From positions 62,001 to 126,000 of the forward strand of contig CAUYUJ010011547.1 of assembly GCA_963575745.1 (NCBI GenBank): a DNA stretch of 64,000 bases. Reading direction: 5' to 3'. The notes beneath the pieces are model-generated. The model was not told the origin of the DNA, did not search any database, and worked only from the letters and a program-made list of their open reading frames with translations. Positions 32,421-42,442 of the stretch are shown piece after piece; the stretch's first letter is position 1; each line of letters starts with the position of its first letter. The DNA is from Prorocentrum cordatum (taxonomy: Eukaryota; Sar; Dinophyceae; Prorocentrales; Prorocentraceae). The position numbers and the translations under genes are program-made.

Positions 32421-33052
32421 GGAGTCATGAGATGCAGGTTGCGTTGTGGCGGTCCTGTTCAGTCTGTCCGTCTGCATTCGCGTGGTGCTTCTCAGCCTGC
32501 TTGCGCGTGGTGCTTCTCAGCCTGCGCTCGTGTGCAGCTGTGCGCGGTGAGCCTGCACGTGTCGCGGACACGTTCTGGATCAGGACGGGGGGGTCCGAGC
32601 CCGAGATGGAATGCTAGCGCTCTGCAGTGCAAGTGCTTTTCAGCATGCGACATCCTGCGGTGCTTCTCACCCTGCAGGGTTCCTTTTCAGTATGCGAGTT
32701 CCTGGGGTGAGCTCCGTAGCTCCGTTCCGTAAACATCTTCCTAGAGCCGCTCGCAAGCTTTTGCAGCTGGCGGTATGCAGACGTAGTCTGTCTCAGCATG
32801 CGAGCTCCCGCACGCTTCGCCGGCTTTTGCTGCGCGGGCAATTTTCTCACACACGTCAGCGCCGTTTGTAGGCGTCAGAAAAACATGTAGACATTCACGA
32901 AGGGCTCAGTCTCTATATCGTCACATCATTACATACGCAGTCGTCGAACACATCGGCGTACATTCAGCGCTTTGTCCTTCTAGCTAGGTCGCTTCGTGCT
33001 GAGGCTGAGGCTGATGCAGGCTGAGGGAATGCTGCCAGATATGCTCCTACAC
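32421..33052 (+). other. 3' region of copy A; no gene seen
   Basis: Non-coding, and conserved with 53073-53730. It carries three to four copies of the 17-bp word and GCTGAGGCTGAGGCTG just before the terminal block. Confidence 0.6.
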
Positions 33053-33244
33053 ATGGTTGTTAGGTTGCTTTGCCGGGATAATCTGCTTGTTTGAATTTGT
33101 TCCAAGCGTTCTTGGGGAAACGTTCCTTGCATGTTCTGGTGCGGTCAGACATCGACGGCCTTGTTGTGCACTAGTCCGGATTGACAGAAAGAATATTTCG
33201 AGCATCACATTTGCCCAATTGTTTTAATACGCGGCAGAGGCCAT

Positions 33245-33545
33245 ACGGTAAGTATTGCGGAGACCCATCCCTCCCAATCGTAGCGGAAAGCGTGCTTGTA
33301 TCACCCATGTATCAGAATTGCCGTATTTAATAACCGGCCCCCTACATGATTCGTACTTCCTCTGGGATGTTCATTTCCCGATATAGGTGAGATAACCATT
33401 GCGTCGCAAAATAATGGAAGTTCACGGTCTACCCCAAAACACGGCACAACCAAATCCATTCGTCGCATATCAATCGGTGTTATTGCAATGTTCGTGCAAT
33501 TAATAAGCATTCGCTCCACGTTTCGGTCCGGCACAATCCCTCCCC
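33245..33545 (-). pseudogene. LINE fragment: endonuclease region only
   Basis: It translates as PDRNVERMLINCTNIAITP...RRMDLVVPCFGV..LPLFCDAMVISPISG. This matches the restriction-like endonuclease region of the LINE at 35738-38877 (PDRNVERLLANTHIPTS...RRLDLVVPGLRV..LPLFCDVTVVSPISG). It is truncated on both sides. It lies between the right end of Helentron copy A and the composite element at 33595. Confidence 0.8.
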
Positions 33546-33594
33546 CCTTTGCAAAATTTTGCGCGAAAAGAAAGAAATTCTAGACGCTTCGCGT

Positions 33595-34037
33595 ATCCCC
33601 ACCAGCCCGTCCAGAAATGAGTCCCAGGGGAGTGGAGGTTATGAGGGAAGCGGGGGAGCATGCAGAAGAACAAAGGGCGGGGTGAGCCGCCATATACCCC
33701 AAGAGGGGGAGGATGTAGGAGGAGCCGTCGTCGTCGGAGTAGGAGGAGGAAGAGGAGGAGCAGGAGGAGGAGCAGGAGGAGGAGGAGGAGGAGGAATAAA
33801 AGGAGGAGGAGATGGAGGACTGCGAGGACGAGGAGGACGAGAAGGAGGAAAAGGAGAAGGAGGAGGAGGAGGAGGAGGAGGAGGAGGAGGAGGAGGGGGA
33901 GGGGGAGGAGGGAGGAGGAAGAAAAAGAGGAGGAGGAGGAGGAGGAGGAGGAGGAGGACAATTGCGAGCTTGGGGGCCTCTTGGGCCGTCCTTGGGGCCT
34001 CTTGGCGGTCCCGGGGGCTTCTTGCGTATCTCGGGGA

Positions 34038-34123
<86 letters not shown>

Positions 34124-35297
34124 TTTTTTTTTTTTTTTTATTTTTTTTTTTTTTTTTTTACTTTTTTTTTTTTTTATTTTTTGTTTTTTTTTTTTTTTTT
34201 TTTTTGTGGCCTCTTGGGGTTCTTGGGGGCGTCTTGGAGGCCCTTTCTTTTTGTTTTGTTTTTTTTTTTTCTTTTTTTTTCTCTTGGAGGCCTCTTGGGG
34301 GCCTCTTGGGGCCTCTTGGGGCCCTCTTGGGGCGCTATTGGGGCGCTCTTGGGAGCCTTCGAGGCGCTCTTGGGGCCATCTTGGAGGAGATCTATCAAAG
34401 AAGGGGGGGTCCCCAATTAGCGCTGCCCCTCTAGAGTGCCTCGAGTCGCCTCTTGGGCCCCCCCAAGAGGCCAACGTCCTATCAAAACCTAAGTAAAATC
34501 AATGTTTTTTTTGTTTTCTCGCCCTTTCGCTCTCGGGCCCGTCTTGGGGGCCTCTTGGGCCTCTTGGGGGTCTCTTGGGAGCCTTTTGGAGGCCTCTTGG
34601 GCGCCTCTTGGGGCCTCTTGGGGCGCTCTCGGGGCGCTCTTGGGGCGCTCTTGGGAGCCTTCGGGGCGCTCTTGGGGCCATCTTGGAGGAGATCGATCAG
34701 AGAAGCGGGGGTCCCCAATTAGCGTTGCCCCTCTAGAGTGCCTCGAGTCGCCTCTTGGGCGCCCCAAGAGGCCAAAATCCTTCCAAAACCTAGGTAAAAT
34801 CAATGTTTGTTGCTTTCTCGACTTTTCGCTCTTGGAGCCGTCTTGGGTCATCTTGGACTCTCTTGGGGCCTCTTGGGGGTCTCTTGGCAACGTCTTGGAG
34901 GCTTCTTGGGGGCCTCTTGGGGTCTCTTGGGGCCCTATTGAGGCGCTCTTGGGGCGCTCTTGGGAGCCTTCGGGGCGCTCTTTGGGCCATCTTGGAGGAG
35001 ATCTATCAAAGAAGGGGGGGTTGCTTATTAGCCCCGCTCCTCCAGAGTGCCTCGAATCGCCTCTTGGGCCCCCCCAAGATGCCAAAATCCTTCCAAAACC
35101 AATGTTTTGTGTTTTTTCGCCTGTTCGCTCTTGGAGCTGTCTTGGGCCATCTTAGACGCTCTGACACCTCGCGACCGGCCCCGTCCAGGTCAGTGGGGAG
35201 GGGTAAGGGGAGGGGTAAACCCCTCCCCGAAGGGGAAGAAGAGGGTTGGCAGAGGAAACTCCGTAGACCACCTACGCCCTAAAGGGCTGGTGGGATT
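33595..35297 (+). mobile_element. Composite inverted-repeat element, copy 3 (longest)
   Basis: Ends ATCCCCACCAGCCC (33595) and GGGCTGGTGGGATT (35297) are inverted with one gap. Contents: GGA tract (33740-33960), TCTTGG-type array, T-rich tract (34041-34206), then three tandem modules each ending in TTGGAGGAGATC(T/G)ATCA(A/G)AGAAG and CTCTAGAGTGCCTCGAGTCG (near 34380, 34680 and 34990), and the terminal block CCTCCCCGAAGGGGAAGAAG...GACCACCTACGCCC. No protein is supported. Confidence 0.65.
34041..34275 (+). repeat. T-rich tracts
   Basis: About 165 nearly pure T (34041-34206) and a shorter tract at 34246-34280, inside the composite element. They share the look of the T tracts that interrupt Helentron genes. 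Confidence 0.95.
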
Positions 35298-35737
35298 CGT
35301 CAATGTTTTCACAAGGCCCAGTTCGGCCATGATTTGCGCATTTAACACCAAAATTATTGCGTATTTGCGACATCAACCCAGTCGGATAATATCAACATTT
35401 GTATTTCGTAGCAAACAACTTGGGAATTGACAATCCCTTGGGAGCTGTGCACAATAAGAAGACCGACCAAGCTGGGATAAAATCGCGGCAGAGGCGCGGC
35501 CACCAGAACCTTCAGGACCGACATGCGTTTTTGGAGCGATTTTCTCGATTCCAAACGCTGCAGATTGGGTGGAAGATTTACACGTTTTTTTTTTTACCGC
35601 GCGCCAGCTCCCCCTCTGTCGCATCGAGCTCCTCGGAAGTGCACGCTCGAAAACCGAACGTGGGTGAAACCCAGCGAGTAGGAGGACGCAGCAGAGGAAC
35701 GGGAAGGGGACTGCCCGGGAGGCAGTCAGGCTCGCGA
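35298..35737. other. No gene seen (LINE 3' flank)
   Basis: Unique-looking sequence between the composite element and the LINE stop codon. It may include the LINE 3' untranslated region. No poly-A or simple tail is obvious on the minus strand at the LINE 3' side. Confidence 0.35.
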
Positions 35738-38700
35738 TCACAAGACCTCCAAGTCGTCGAGGTTGGATGGCTCCAAGTGCGTAGGGGGAAGGTCCGTGTA
35801 AGTATGGTTGCACATGTCTGCTACTGACCTTTGCACGGCCATCCCCAACATCCCCCACCACCGATGCAACAATCCCAAAGCCGTACCCCGTCGTATAGCG
35901 CCGGGTAAATCTCGACAACGTTCCCGCGCCAATGCAGGGACTAGCGATACGCATTGTCGTCCCCATTTGCCATATACTTCGACACCCAAGTATTGCAGTG
36001 AGCCAAGTCCGGAGGATATCATGTCGGCATACGTAATGTTATTGTCGTGTTCCGCATTGTCTAAAATCCGGCCTGCTTGGTTGCTTGTTCCCCCCCTGGG
36101 CGCTCCAGTACCACTGATTGGTGACACCACGGTTACGTCACAAAAGAGAGGCAGTCCGCGTTCCACACGCAGTCCCGGCACCACCAAATCCAATCGTCGC
36201 AAATCGTTGGATGAAGTAGGGATGTGGGTATTTGCCAGCAGGCGTTCCACGTTTCTGTCAGGGATCAGAGCCCCTGCTTCGGTGAACACTTGCCTCCATG
36301 TTGCCACCACTTGTTGATGCCGACTGTTAAGCCTCCCATTGTGATTTGTTGTCGTTGTTGCGTGCCCATGGGGGTCCCTCCCTTCGAATAGCACTGCAAT
36401 CCCCAGCCGACGCCGAACTGCGCAGAGTATTTGTGCGTTCTCCATAACTAAGCTTGGCGTGGTAGGGCAAGTTGTCAACCATATTGACGCATAAGGCCCC
36501 ATGCTGGCATGCACCCGTGCTTTACCCATCGTTGCCGCATTCCTCCGGGCTGTGGGGCCACCACCTAAATCACGTAACAATTGTGCATGGGATGTGTGTT
36601 CGAGTGGGTCCGATGCGTGGAATTGCCATCCATGGGCCCACTCACCTAGCGCTAGCGGCTGCTCTGGCGGTGCGGGCGGGCGCTCCCCCATAGCGAGTTG
36701 TGCCCACAAGGGCCGTCCAGGCCATCCATTATTTGCACATATTCGCCCGGACCGTTCTGCCTGAATTAAACAGTCTGGGCAATCGTGGTCACCGTCGATG
36801 TTTGCCCCCGTTATCGCGTTGAGGTGGTAAAGCGTATCACGACCAATTTCCGGAAAACCACGTGTGATATTGCGTAGGGAGTCCGCCCAACTCGCCCAGT
36901 AGGCCGCCGGGGCGAGCCGGCAAGAATTTCGCAATCCAAGTCCAGCGTACCGTAATGGCAATTGTGATTGAGCCAACCACGTATTGTAAGAGAGACCGTG
37001 TAGTTGATGATCCCAATTGTCGGGTCCGGGGATGCCAAAGAGCTTCCGAAAAGTACTTGCGACGTTGGTGTCGTGCGTCTGCGCTGCGATGCGCGATTGG
37101 CTCGGCGGTGTTGTCCGTAGTAGGTGGTTGAGTCGCGGCACGCCGCAGAAATATAATAGGAGCCACGCCATCTGCAGAGAAGGGAGCTTGGGTAATATGT
37201 TGAGTAGCTTCGCCTTCTCTGTAGCTTCGGCATTCCCAAAATGATCTACGTACGCGTTGGAACCAAAAGGTGCCCCGAGGACCCGCAATCCCCGCTCAAA
37301 ATCAGGGTTGTCGCGCACCCATGCCGTAGGTGACCTGTCGGCCAGGCCTGGGGGACAAGGGCCTCGGTTCTTACTCCAACCTGCCAGCTTACCAATGTTG
37401 ACGTCGATTCGGCACACGTTCCGGAGCGTAGTGCGCACTGCATCGTAGATATGTGCGACGTCCATGGGGTCACAGACGATGTAGATATCATCGAGGTATG
37501 CGACGACTTCTGCCCCTTCTGGCAGCGCAGCTTTGATTTGCTCCAGCGCTGTGTGCAGAGCCAAGCAAAACAATGCCGGCATTAGGGCGTCACCTTGTTC
37601 TCCCCCATCCCCTTGTGGTATGGTATGTAGTCGCCCGTGGTCGTCCTTCCATTTGTATTGTGATGGCACAGCATACCACATCTTCACAAATGGCACCAAA
37701 CCGTGTAAGCGTTCATTCTGTAATAATTGTTCAAACATGCGTGCCCTGGAAACGTGGTCGAATGCGCCCACGCCGTCGATGCTCAGGGACACTTTGTCGG
37801 GGTTCTTGTCCGTGATGTACCGTAGCAGATGTATGGCCGCATCTGTTCCGGACCGATCTTAGATGCCGAAATCGTGCGGCCACACGGCTTCCCGGAGAGG
37901 ATTCTGCAATTGCTTGGCCAATGTTTTGGCCACCAAACGTCGAAACGTATCTCCGCTGGATATGCCACGAACCCTCGTGTTAGGTTTAAGTAGCGCAGTC
38001 AACGAAGAGAAGAGCATGGCATCCCTGATCGTATCTGGGATGTGCGCTTTAGCCAGGCGTTGGGCCACTTCATATAAAGCGTCGAAGGCCACTTCGTCCT
38101 CCAAGCAAGGTTTAAAGTGTTCGTACCTGCTACCCCACATCCCTCCGCTGAGCCCGCGCCTCGTCTGTCGCAACGTCGTGGCAAAGATGTCTCTGTCCAA
38201 ATCTACCTGTTGGGCAGGTGCAAAGGCGTCGAGGTCATCGGGGAAACGGTCCGCAGCGCGTTGTGGCCGTAGTTGCGGGTTGGTCAGCTCGTCCAGTGAG
38301 TGTGGCCTGGGTGCCCGGGGCAATCCCTGTCGAAGTCAGCACCCTAGCAGCATGGCTCAATTCCCTACGTTTGATGAGAGACATGGCCTTATCAATCTTC
38401 TCTTTCTCTCCGGCGATCCTCCCAGGTGCACGCGTAGAGCGGGAATTGCGTGTAACAATGTTGTTCCCCATTATCGAACAAAGCAATACGTTGGCGTAAA
38501 TCACGTTCACCTGCCTTCCCTCCATGCGCCGTGGGGTGGAGCAACATCCGGGGCAGCAGTAAGAATAACATCCATGCCCGAATGCAGTCACCCTCAGCAC
38601 TCTCATCCCGGTCCCAATACACATGTGTTCTTTCTATTTCTATCTAGCATTGAGTCAGTACTCGTAGGAAAGATCCGCGTATGCATTTCGGTATTGCTTG

Positions 38701-38877
38701 GATCGTTTGGATGTGATTGTCGACTTCGCTCTTGATATCGATTGCGTCGATGTGACGCCATCCATCTGGTAGGCGTGCCACTCCCGGGCGACCTTGTCGG
38801 TGAGTGCTACCTGGCATAGTGTGCGGCCGCTCCTGTGCAGTGTTTGTTGTAGGTTGTGGTTCGGCCGAGGTGCGCAC
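35738..38877 (-). pseudogene. Dinoflagellate-type LINE: reverse transcriptase plus restriction-like endonuclease
   Basis: The non-LTR retrotransposon polyprotein is read on the minus strand. N-terminal block LPDGWRHIDAIDI...IQAIPKCIRGSF (38700-38800) and RAWMLFLLLPRMLLHP (about 38540) match the usual start of this LINE family. RT: GGMWGSRYEHFKPCL, LTALLKPNTRVRGISSGDTFRRLVAK, SLSIDGVGAFDHVSR, EQGDALMPALF and the catalytic YLDDIYIV. Endonuclease: RRLDLVVPG and LFCDVTVVSPI. The C-terminal HRWWGMLGMAVQRS ends at 35738. Defects: TAG at 38644, frame changes near 38400-38440 and 38310, and TAA at 37859 within DFGI-DRSGTDA. The N-terminus may extend into 38880-39100. It is dead as written, though otherwise long and well preserved. 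Confidence 0.88.
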
Positions 38878-39107
38878 TTCCGTCGGTCGCGGTGGTTCAG
38901 TTGGTCGAGATTCGTTTCTACCTCGTCGTGGTTGCGCCGGTTCTCAGGGTCGTACCACGTCGGTTAACCATTTTCGCCATTCAGGGGCTTTGAACAAGCC
39001 AACGGTGATAGTGAATAAGACCGTATCGAGACTGCGTGCGGCACCTGCCATGACAGCAATATCATCCAGTAGTCATTCTTGCAATTCTTATGGGAAGTAC
39101 GCATTCA

Positions 39108-39207
39108 NNNNNNNNNNNNNNNNNNNNNNNNNNNNNNNNNNNNNNNNNNNNNNNNNNNNNNNNNNNNNNNNNNNNNNNNNNNNNNNNNNNNNNNNNNNNN
39201 NNNNNNN
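39108..39207. other. 100-N scaffold gap
   Basis: Exactly 100 N, the usual placeholder for a gap of unknown length. Left of it is LINE-flank sequence; right of it is the interior of the Helentron GGA tract. The left end of copy B, including its satellite, is therefore missing, and the join between the LINE and copy B is unproven. Confidence 1.
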
Positions 39208-40549
39208 AGGAGGAGGAGGAGGAGGAGCAGGAGAAAGAAGACGAGCAGGAGGGGGACGAGGACGAGCAGGAGGAGGAGGAGGAGGACGAACAGGAGGGGA
39301 GGGCTGCCGGCTGCCCCGAGTCGTGCGCACAAGGGCTCTGAGGAAGGCTCCCTAAGCTCGAGACGCTTTGAATACTCTGTAGTTTCCTCGCAGCTTCCTT
39401 TCCATGCCTTTGTAGCTTCCACGCACTCCTGCGTCGCCGAGTTTCTTCTTGCAGCGTCCTTGTCGTGTCGCGGGGTGCGTTTGCGTCACTTCGGTGTTGC
39501 TGCGCCTTGAGACGAGTCTCTGCTGCTTCTTCGTCCCATCGGGGAGTCCAGCGTCACCGAATTTGTTCCAGTATTGTGCTTGTCGTTCCAGGTCGTGCGT
39601 ACGCGCGCAGAATGTTTCTCTGCAGCGTCCTCGTCGCATCAGGATGTCCAGCGTCGCAGAATGCATCCTTGTAGCGCCTCTTCTTCCAGGGCGACGTGGT
39701 CCTGGGTCGCCGCGGACGACTCGCCGCGGACGGTTCCATTCGATTCCACGGGCGATCGTGCGCATGTAGTTTGCCACGCGCCTGCGCGCGCGGAGAGGGC
39801 CTGGGCGCCCTGTCGCCTGCGGGCGACCGCGCGGGTTAGTCCCCGCAAAAGCCAAAGAGGGCATTTCCACACGCCGGGTAAAGCCTAAAAGGGCTTTCGT
39901 CTGCCTGATCCCCCCCCCCTCTTTCCTTTTCTTCTTTCATCGAAGTCAGAACCCCCGCCCCCTATGACGTCCTCCGCTGGCCTGGGTGGTCTACTCAGGT
40001 CGCGGAGGGGGATAGGAGGGGGGTCGTTGCCACGGCTGGTGCCTCGTTTTCACGACGGGGAGGGGGGGGTGCACCGTTCCCTCGGATGGGCACATCCCCC
40101 CCTCCAAGGGCCTCCGAGCCCTCCCTCTCCGTCCTTTTCTTCTCCCTTATCCTTCCCTCCCTAGCGGTTTTCGAAGCCTTTGGCGTCTCCGCCCACCAGA
40201 GCGGGGATCTCGAACCCCCAATGGGATTCGTGGAGCGGGGGGGGCCTTGAGAGGCCGAAACATTTTTTGGGGCGGGGCCACGCAGCACACACATCACATC
40301 CATCGAGTCACGCACACATACAGCAACACGCTTTCTCGACTCCACAGGGGGGGTGCTTCGTGGAGGCATCACTTGTAACTTTGCAATTCTGTAATCATTG
40401 CCGTTCTGGTTCAAAGAACTTTGATTGCAGGAGTTCGAGGCAGAAGCGAGCCTTGTCCGCATCCGCTCAACCAGTCTCACCGTGCCGTGCACGGTGCTTC
40501 TCAGCCTGTGTCACTGTGCGCTCCACGGTGATCCTCCGGGTGAGCTACC

Positions 40550-42442
40550 ATGGCTGCTGTTGCAGAACAGCCGACGTCTCCACTGGGTTTTCTCACGAAG
40601 AGCAGCGCCAAAACCCAAGACTTCCTTGTCCGAGTATACAAGCCCAGGGAGATCAAGTACTCGTACAAGAGCAGGAACAATGGCCAGCTAGTCCATGCAA
40701 ACCGATTCACATGCATTCTGCTTGGCACAGACTCAGAGCACTAATGTGAGGCCATCCTCAAAGGAACTCCAGCAGAAGTCCAAGCTGCTCTGAAAAAGTT
40801 CCCTCCGATGACGGCGTGGAAACTCTCCAGCGTCGGCCTGGACAGTCGGCAGCAGGACGCTTTTGTGCATACGTCTGTTCGTGTCGTGGTCGACCTCAAG
40901 CGCACAACCTGCAGTCCAGTGCTCAAAAGCTCTCCGGAGGAGACCTCCTTGGCATCGGCGCCGGCTCCGGCGACTACAGTGGCAGACGTGATGAACATCA
41001 AATCGCAGCGTTGCTTCGATGTCATGGCTGTGGTCCACTCTGTTTCAGAAACCCGCACTCCCGCTGGCCACCCTCCAGTGGCAAGTGTACATCTGGTCGA
41101 CGGCACACAGACGAGTAACTCCAAGACAGCGGAGGCTGTGATTGCAGTCTGGGGATCCACCAACATAGAGCTTTGTCGCTCTCACAAAGGACAACCGCTG
41201 CTGTTTCTCAACGTTGCGGGCAAATTCGACGGCAAACTGGAGCTGAACTTGTCGCAAGATCGCGTGGTGGATTCCGCATGCTCTTGTCCCAGAATGACTC
41301 AACTACACGACTTAGCAGCCACTCAAGACTTCGCGATGGACCGGGAGCAGCTGACCACCGCTCATGCGGGTACATGGGATCCAGACCAGGCTTCGCAGAT
41401 TCTCACCGGAGAAGCACTCCTCTCCTGCTGTGCCTTTCTGGCTATGGCGTCGGATGATCCGAATGCAAACTTGCCACTCTTGTTGCAGGTCAATGGGATG
41501 AGGCATGAGGAACCGGAGCCAGCCGACTCTGTGGTGGAGAACACAGGCGAGCGCGTGTTCTTTACGACTATTGCTCGTGATTTCAGTGGCTCGTGCAAAG
41601 TCGGTGTATCACAAGCGGCAGCCTTCGCCTTGACTGGCATTGATAGCATGCAAGAATTCAAACAAGTTCACGACGAGAAAGCTATCTCCTTCCCTCCACT
41701 GAGCAATTGTCGCATCATACGACGCGTGCGCAATGTGGCTGCGAATGCACAGGATGACACACCTCAACGGACTTTCGTCAACACGACTGTGGTGGCAGTT
41801 TCACCGCTTCAGATATCGCACGCCCCGAATACGTCTTACAATGTCGTCTTGGAGATCCTGAAGCAGTGCCGCGAGAGCCAGGATGCAATGCTCGCGGCAC
41901 AGCTCTCTGAGATACGGTCTTGCCCCTTCTCCGGCATGCGCGTGCAGTACTCACCAGCGGGTGGAGGGGGTGACGCTTCTCAGCTTACCCGGAACTGCCA
42001 CTTGGCAGTCGTTCTCGTTCGTACCACGCAGAAGTCTCGGTGCGTATCCACTGCGGCTGGCTTCGTCGTGTCCACACCAGGTGTCACGGACGCTTCTGAC
42101 GGAGAGTCTTCCCAACCAGTGACGATTCACGGACGCTGCTCAGTTGACAACTTGCTCTCGTTCAAAATGGATCCGCCCAACCGAGCGAAGCACAGAGTCT
42201 GCTTGTTGCTCATTACTGGCTGTTCAAAAGACGGCATGACGGTGCACAGCGTGACCCACATTGACGACTCCGTAGTGTCTGAGGCGCAGTACTTCATTAA
42301 AAAATTGAGAACACTGGGCATGCGCACAGAGCTTCAGCAATCAGGCGAGCATAAGCGGATGAATGAGTGGAGCACGACGCCGGAATCCGCCAAGAAGTGC
42401 CGCATTCTTGAAAGCCACCCCTCAGGAGAAAGCTTGATGTGA
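40550..42442 (+). pseudogene. RPA-like single-strand DNA-binding protein (copy B, one stop)
   Basis: Same start context as in A (ATG 40550). The frame is open to 42442 except for TAA at 40742, where copy A has TAT (Tyr). The two OB-like blocks (VHLVDGT..VWGSTN and RVFFTTIARDFSGSCKVGVS) lie on one continuous frame, which shows that the T tract and single-base losses in A are secondary. This is the better template for domain assignment. Confidence 0.75.

Larger units (their letters stand above)
19702..32675 (+). repeat. Dispersed 17-bp word GGTGCT(T/C)CTCAGCCTGC, about 20 copies
   Basis: Copies, some with one to three changes, start at 19702, 22020, 22127, 22289, 22783, 23089, 24157, 24955, 24988, 25870, 27226, 27966, 28512, 29250, 30552, 31458, 31980, 32484, 32509 and 32659. 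Inside the giant gene they all fall in the same frame as GA(P/S)QPA, except a chance-like match at about 29874. Others lie in leader, spacer and 3' region. The complement of its core, GCAGGCTGAGG, occurs at 33016-33026 near the right end. The word is absent from the rest of the window apart from copy B. Confidence 0.85.
16849..33082 (+). mobile_element. Helentron/Helitron2-like element, copy A (16.2 kb)
   Basis: The left end (A)TTACCTAACAGCGAAG (acctaacagcgaag at 16852-16865) is matched in inverted orientation near the right end by GTTGTTAGGT (33056-33065; CGCTGTTAGGT in copy C). About 17 further bases, TGCTTTGCCGGGATAAT, then reach the end. A left inverted repeat at the very end with its partner set in from the right end is the asymmetric arrangement described for Helentron/Helitron2 elements. 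The left end also forms ACCTA..TAGGT. Contents in order: 73-bp satellite, GGA tract, leader, RPA-like gene, spacer, giant Rep-helicase gene, 3' region. The boundaries are supported by the same ends at 53975 and 55674. The flank reads T|element|T, as expected for T-T insertion, but this is weak evidence. Confidence 0.8.

Noticed and set aside
33559-34496. Frames with long Phe or Lys runs
   Set aside because: They are translations of the T tract at 34041-34275; the same applies to frames at 20382-20873 and 50009-50120.
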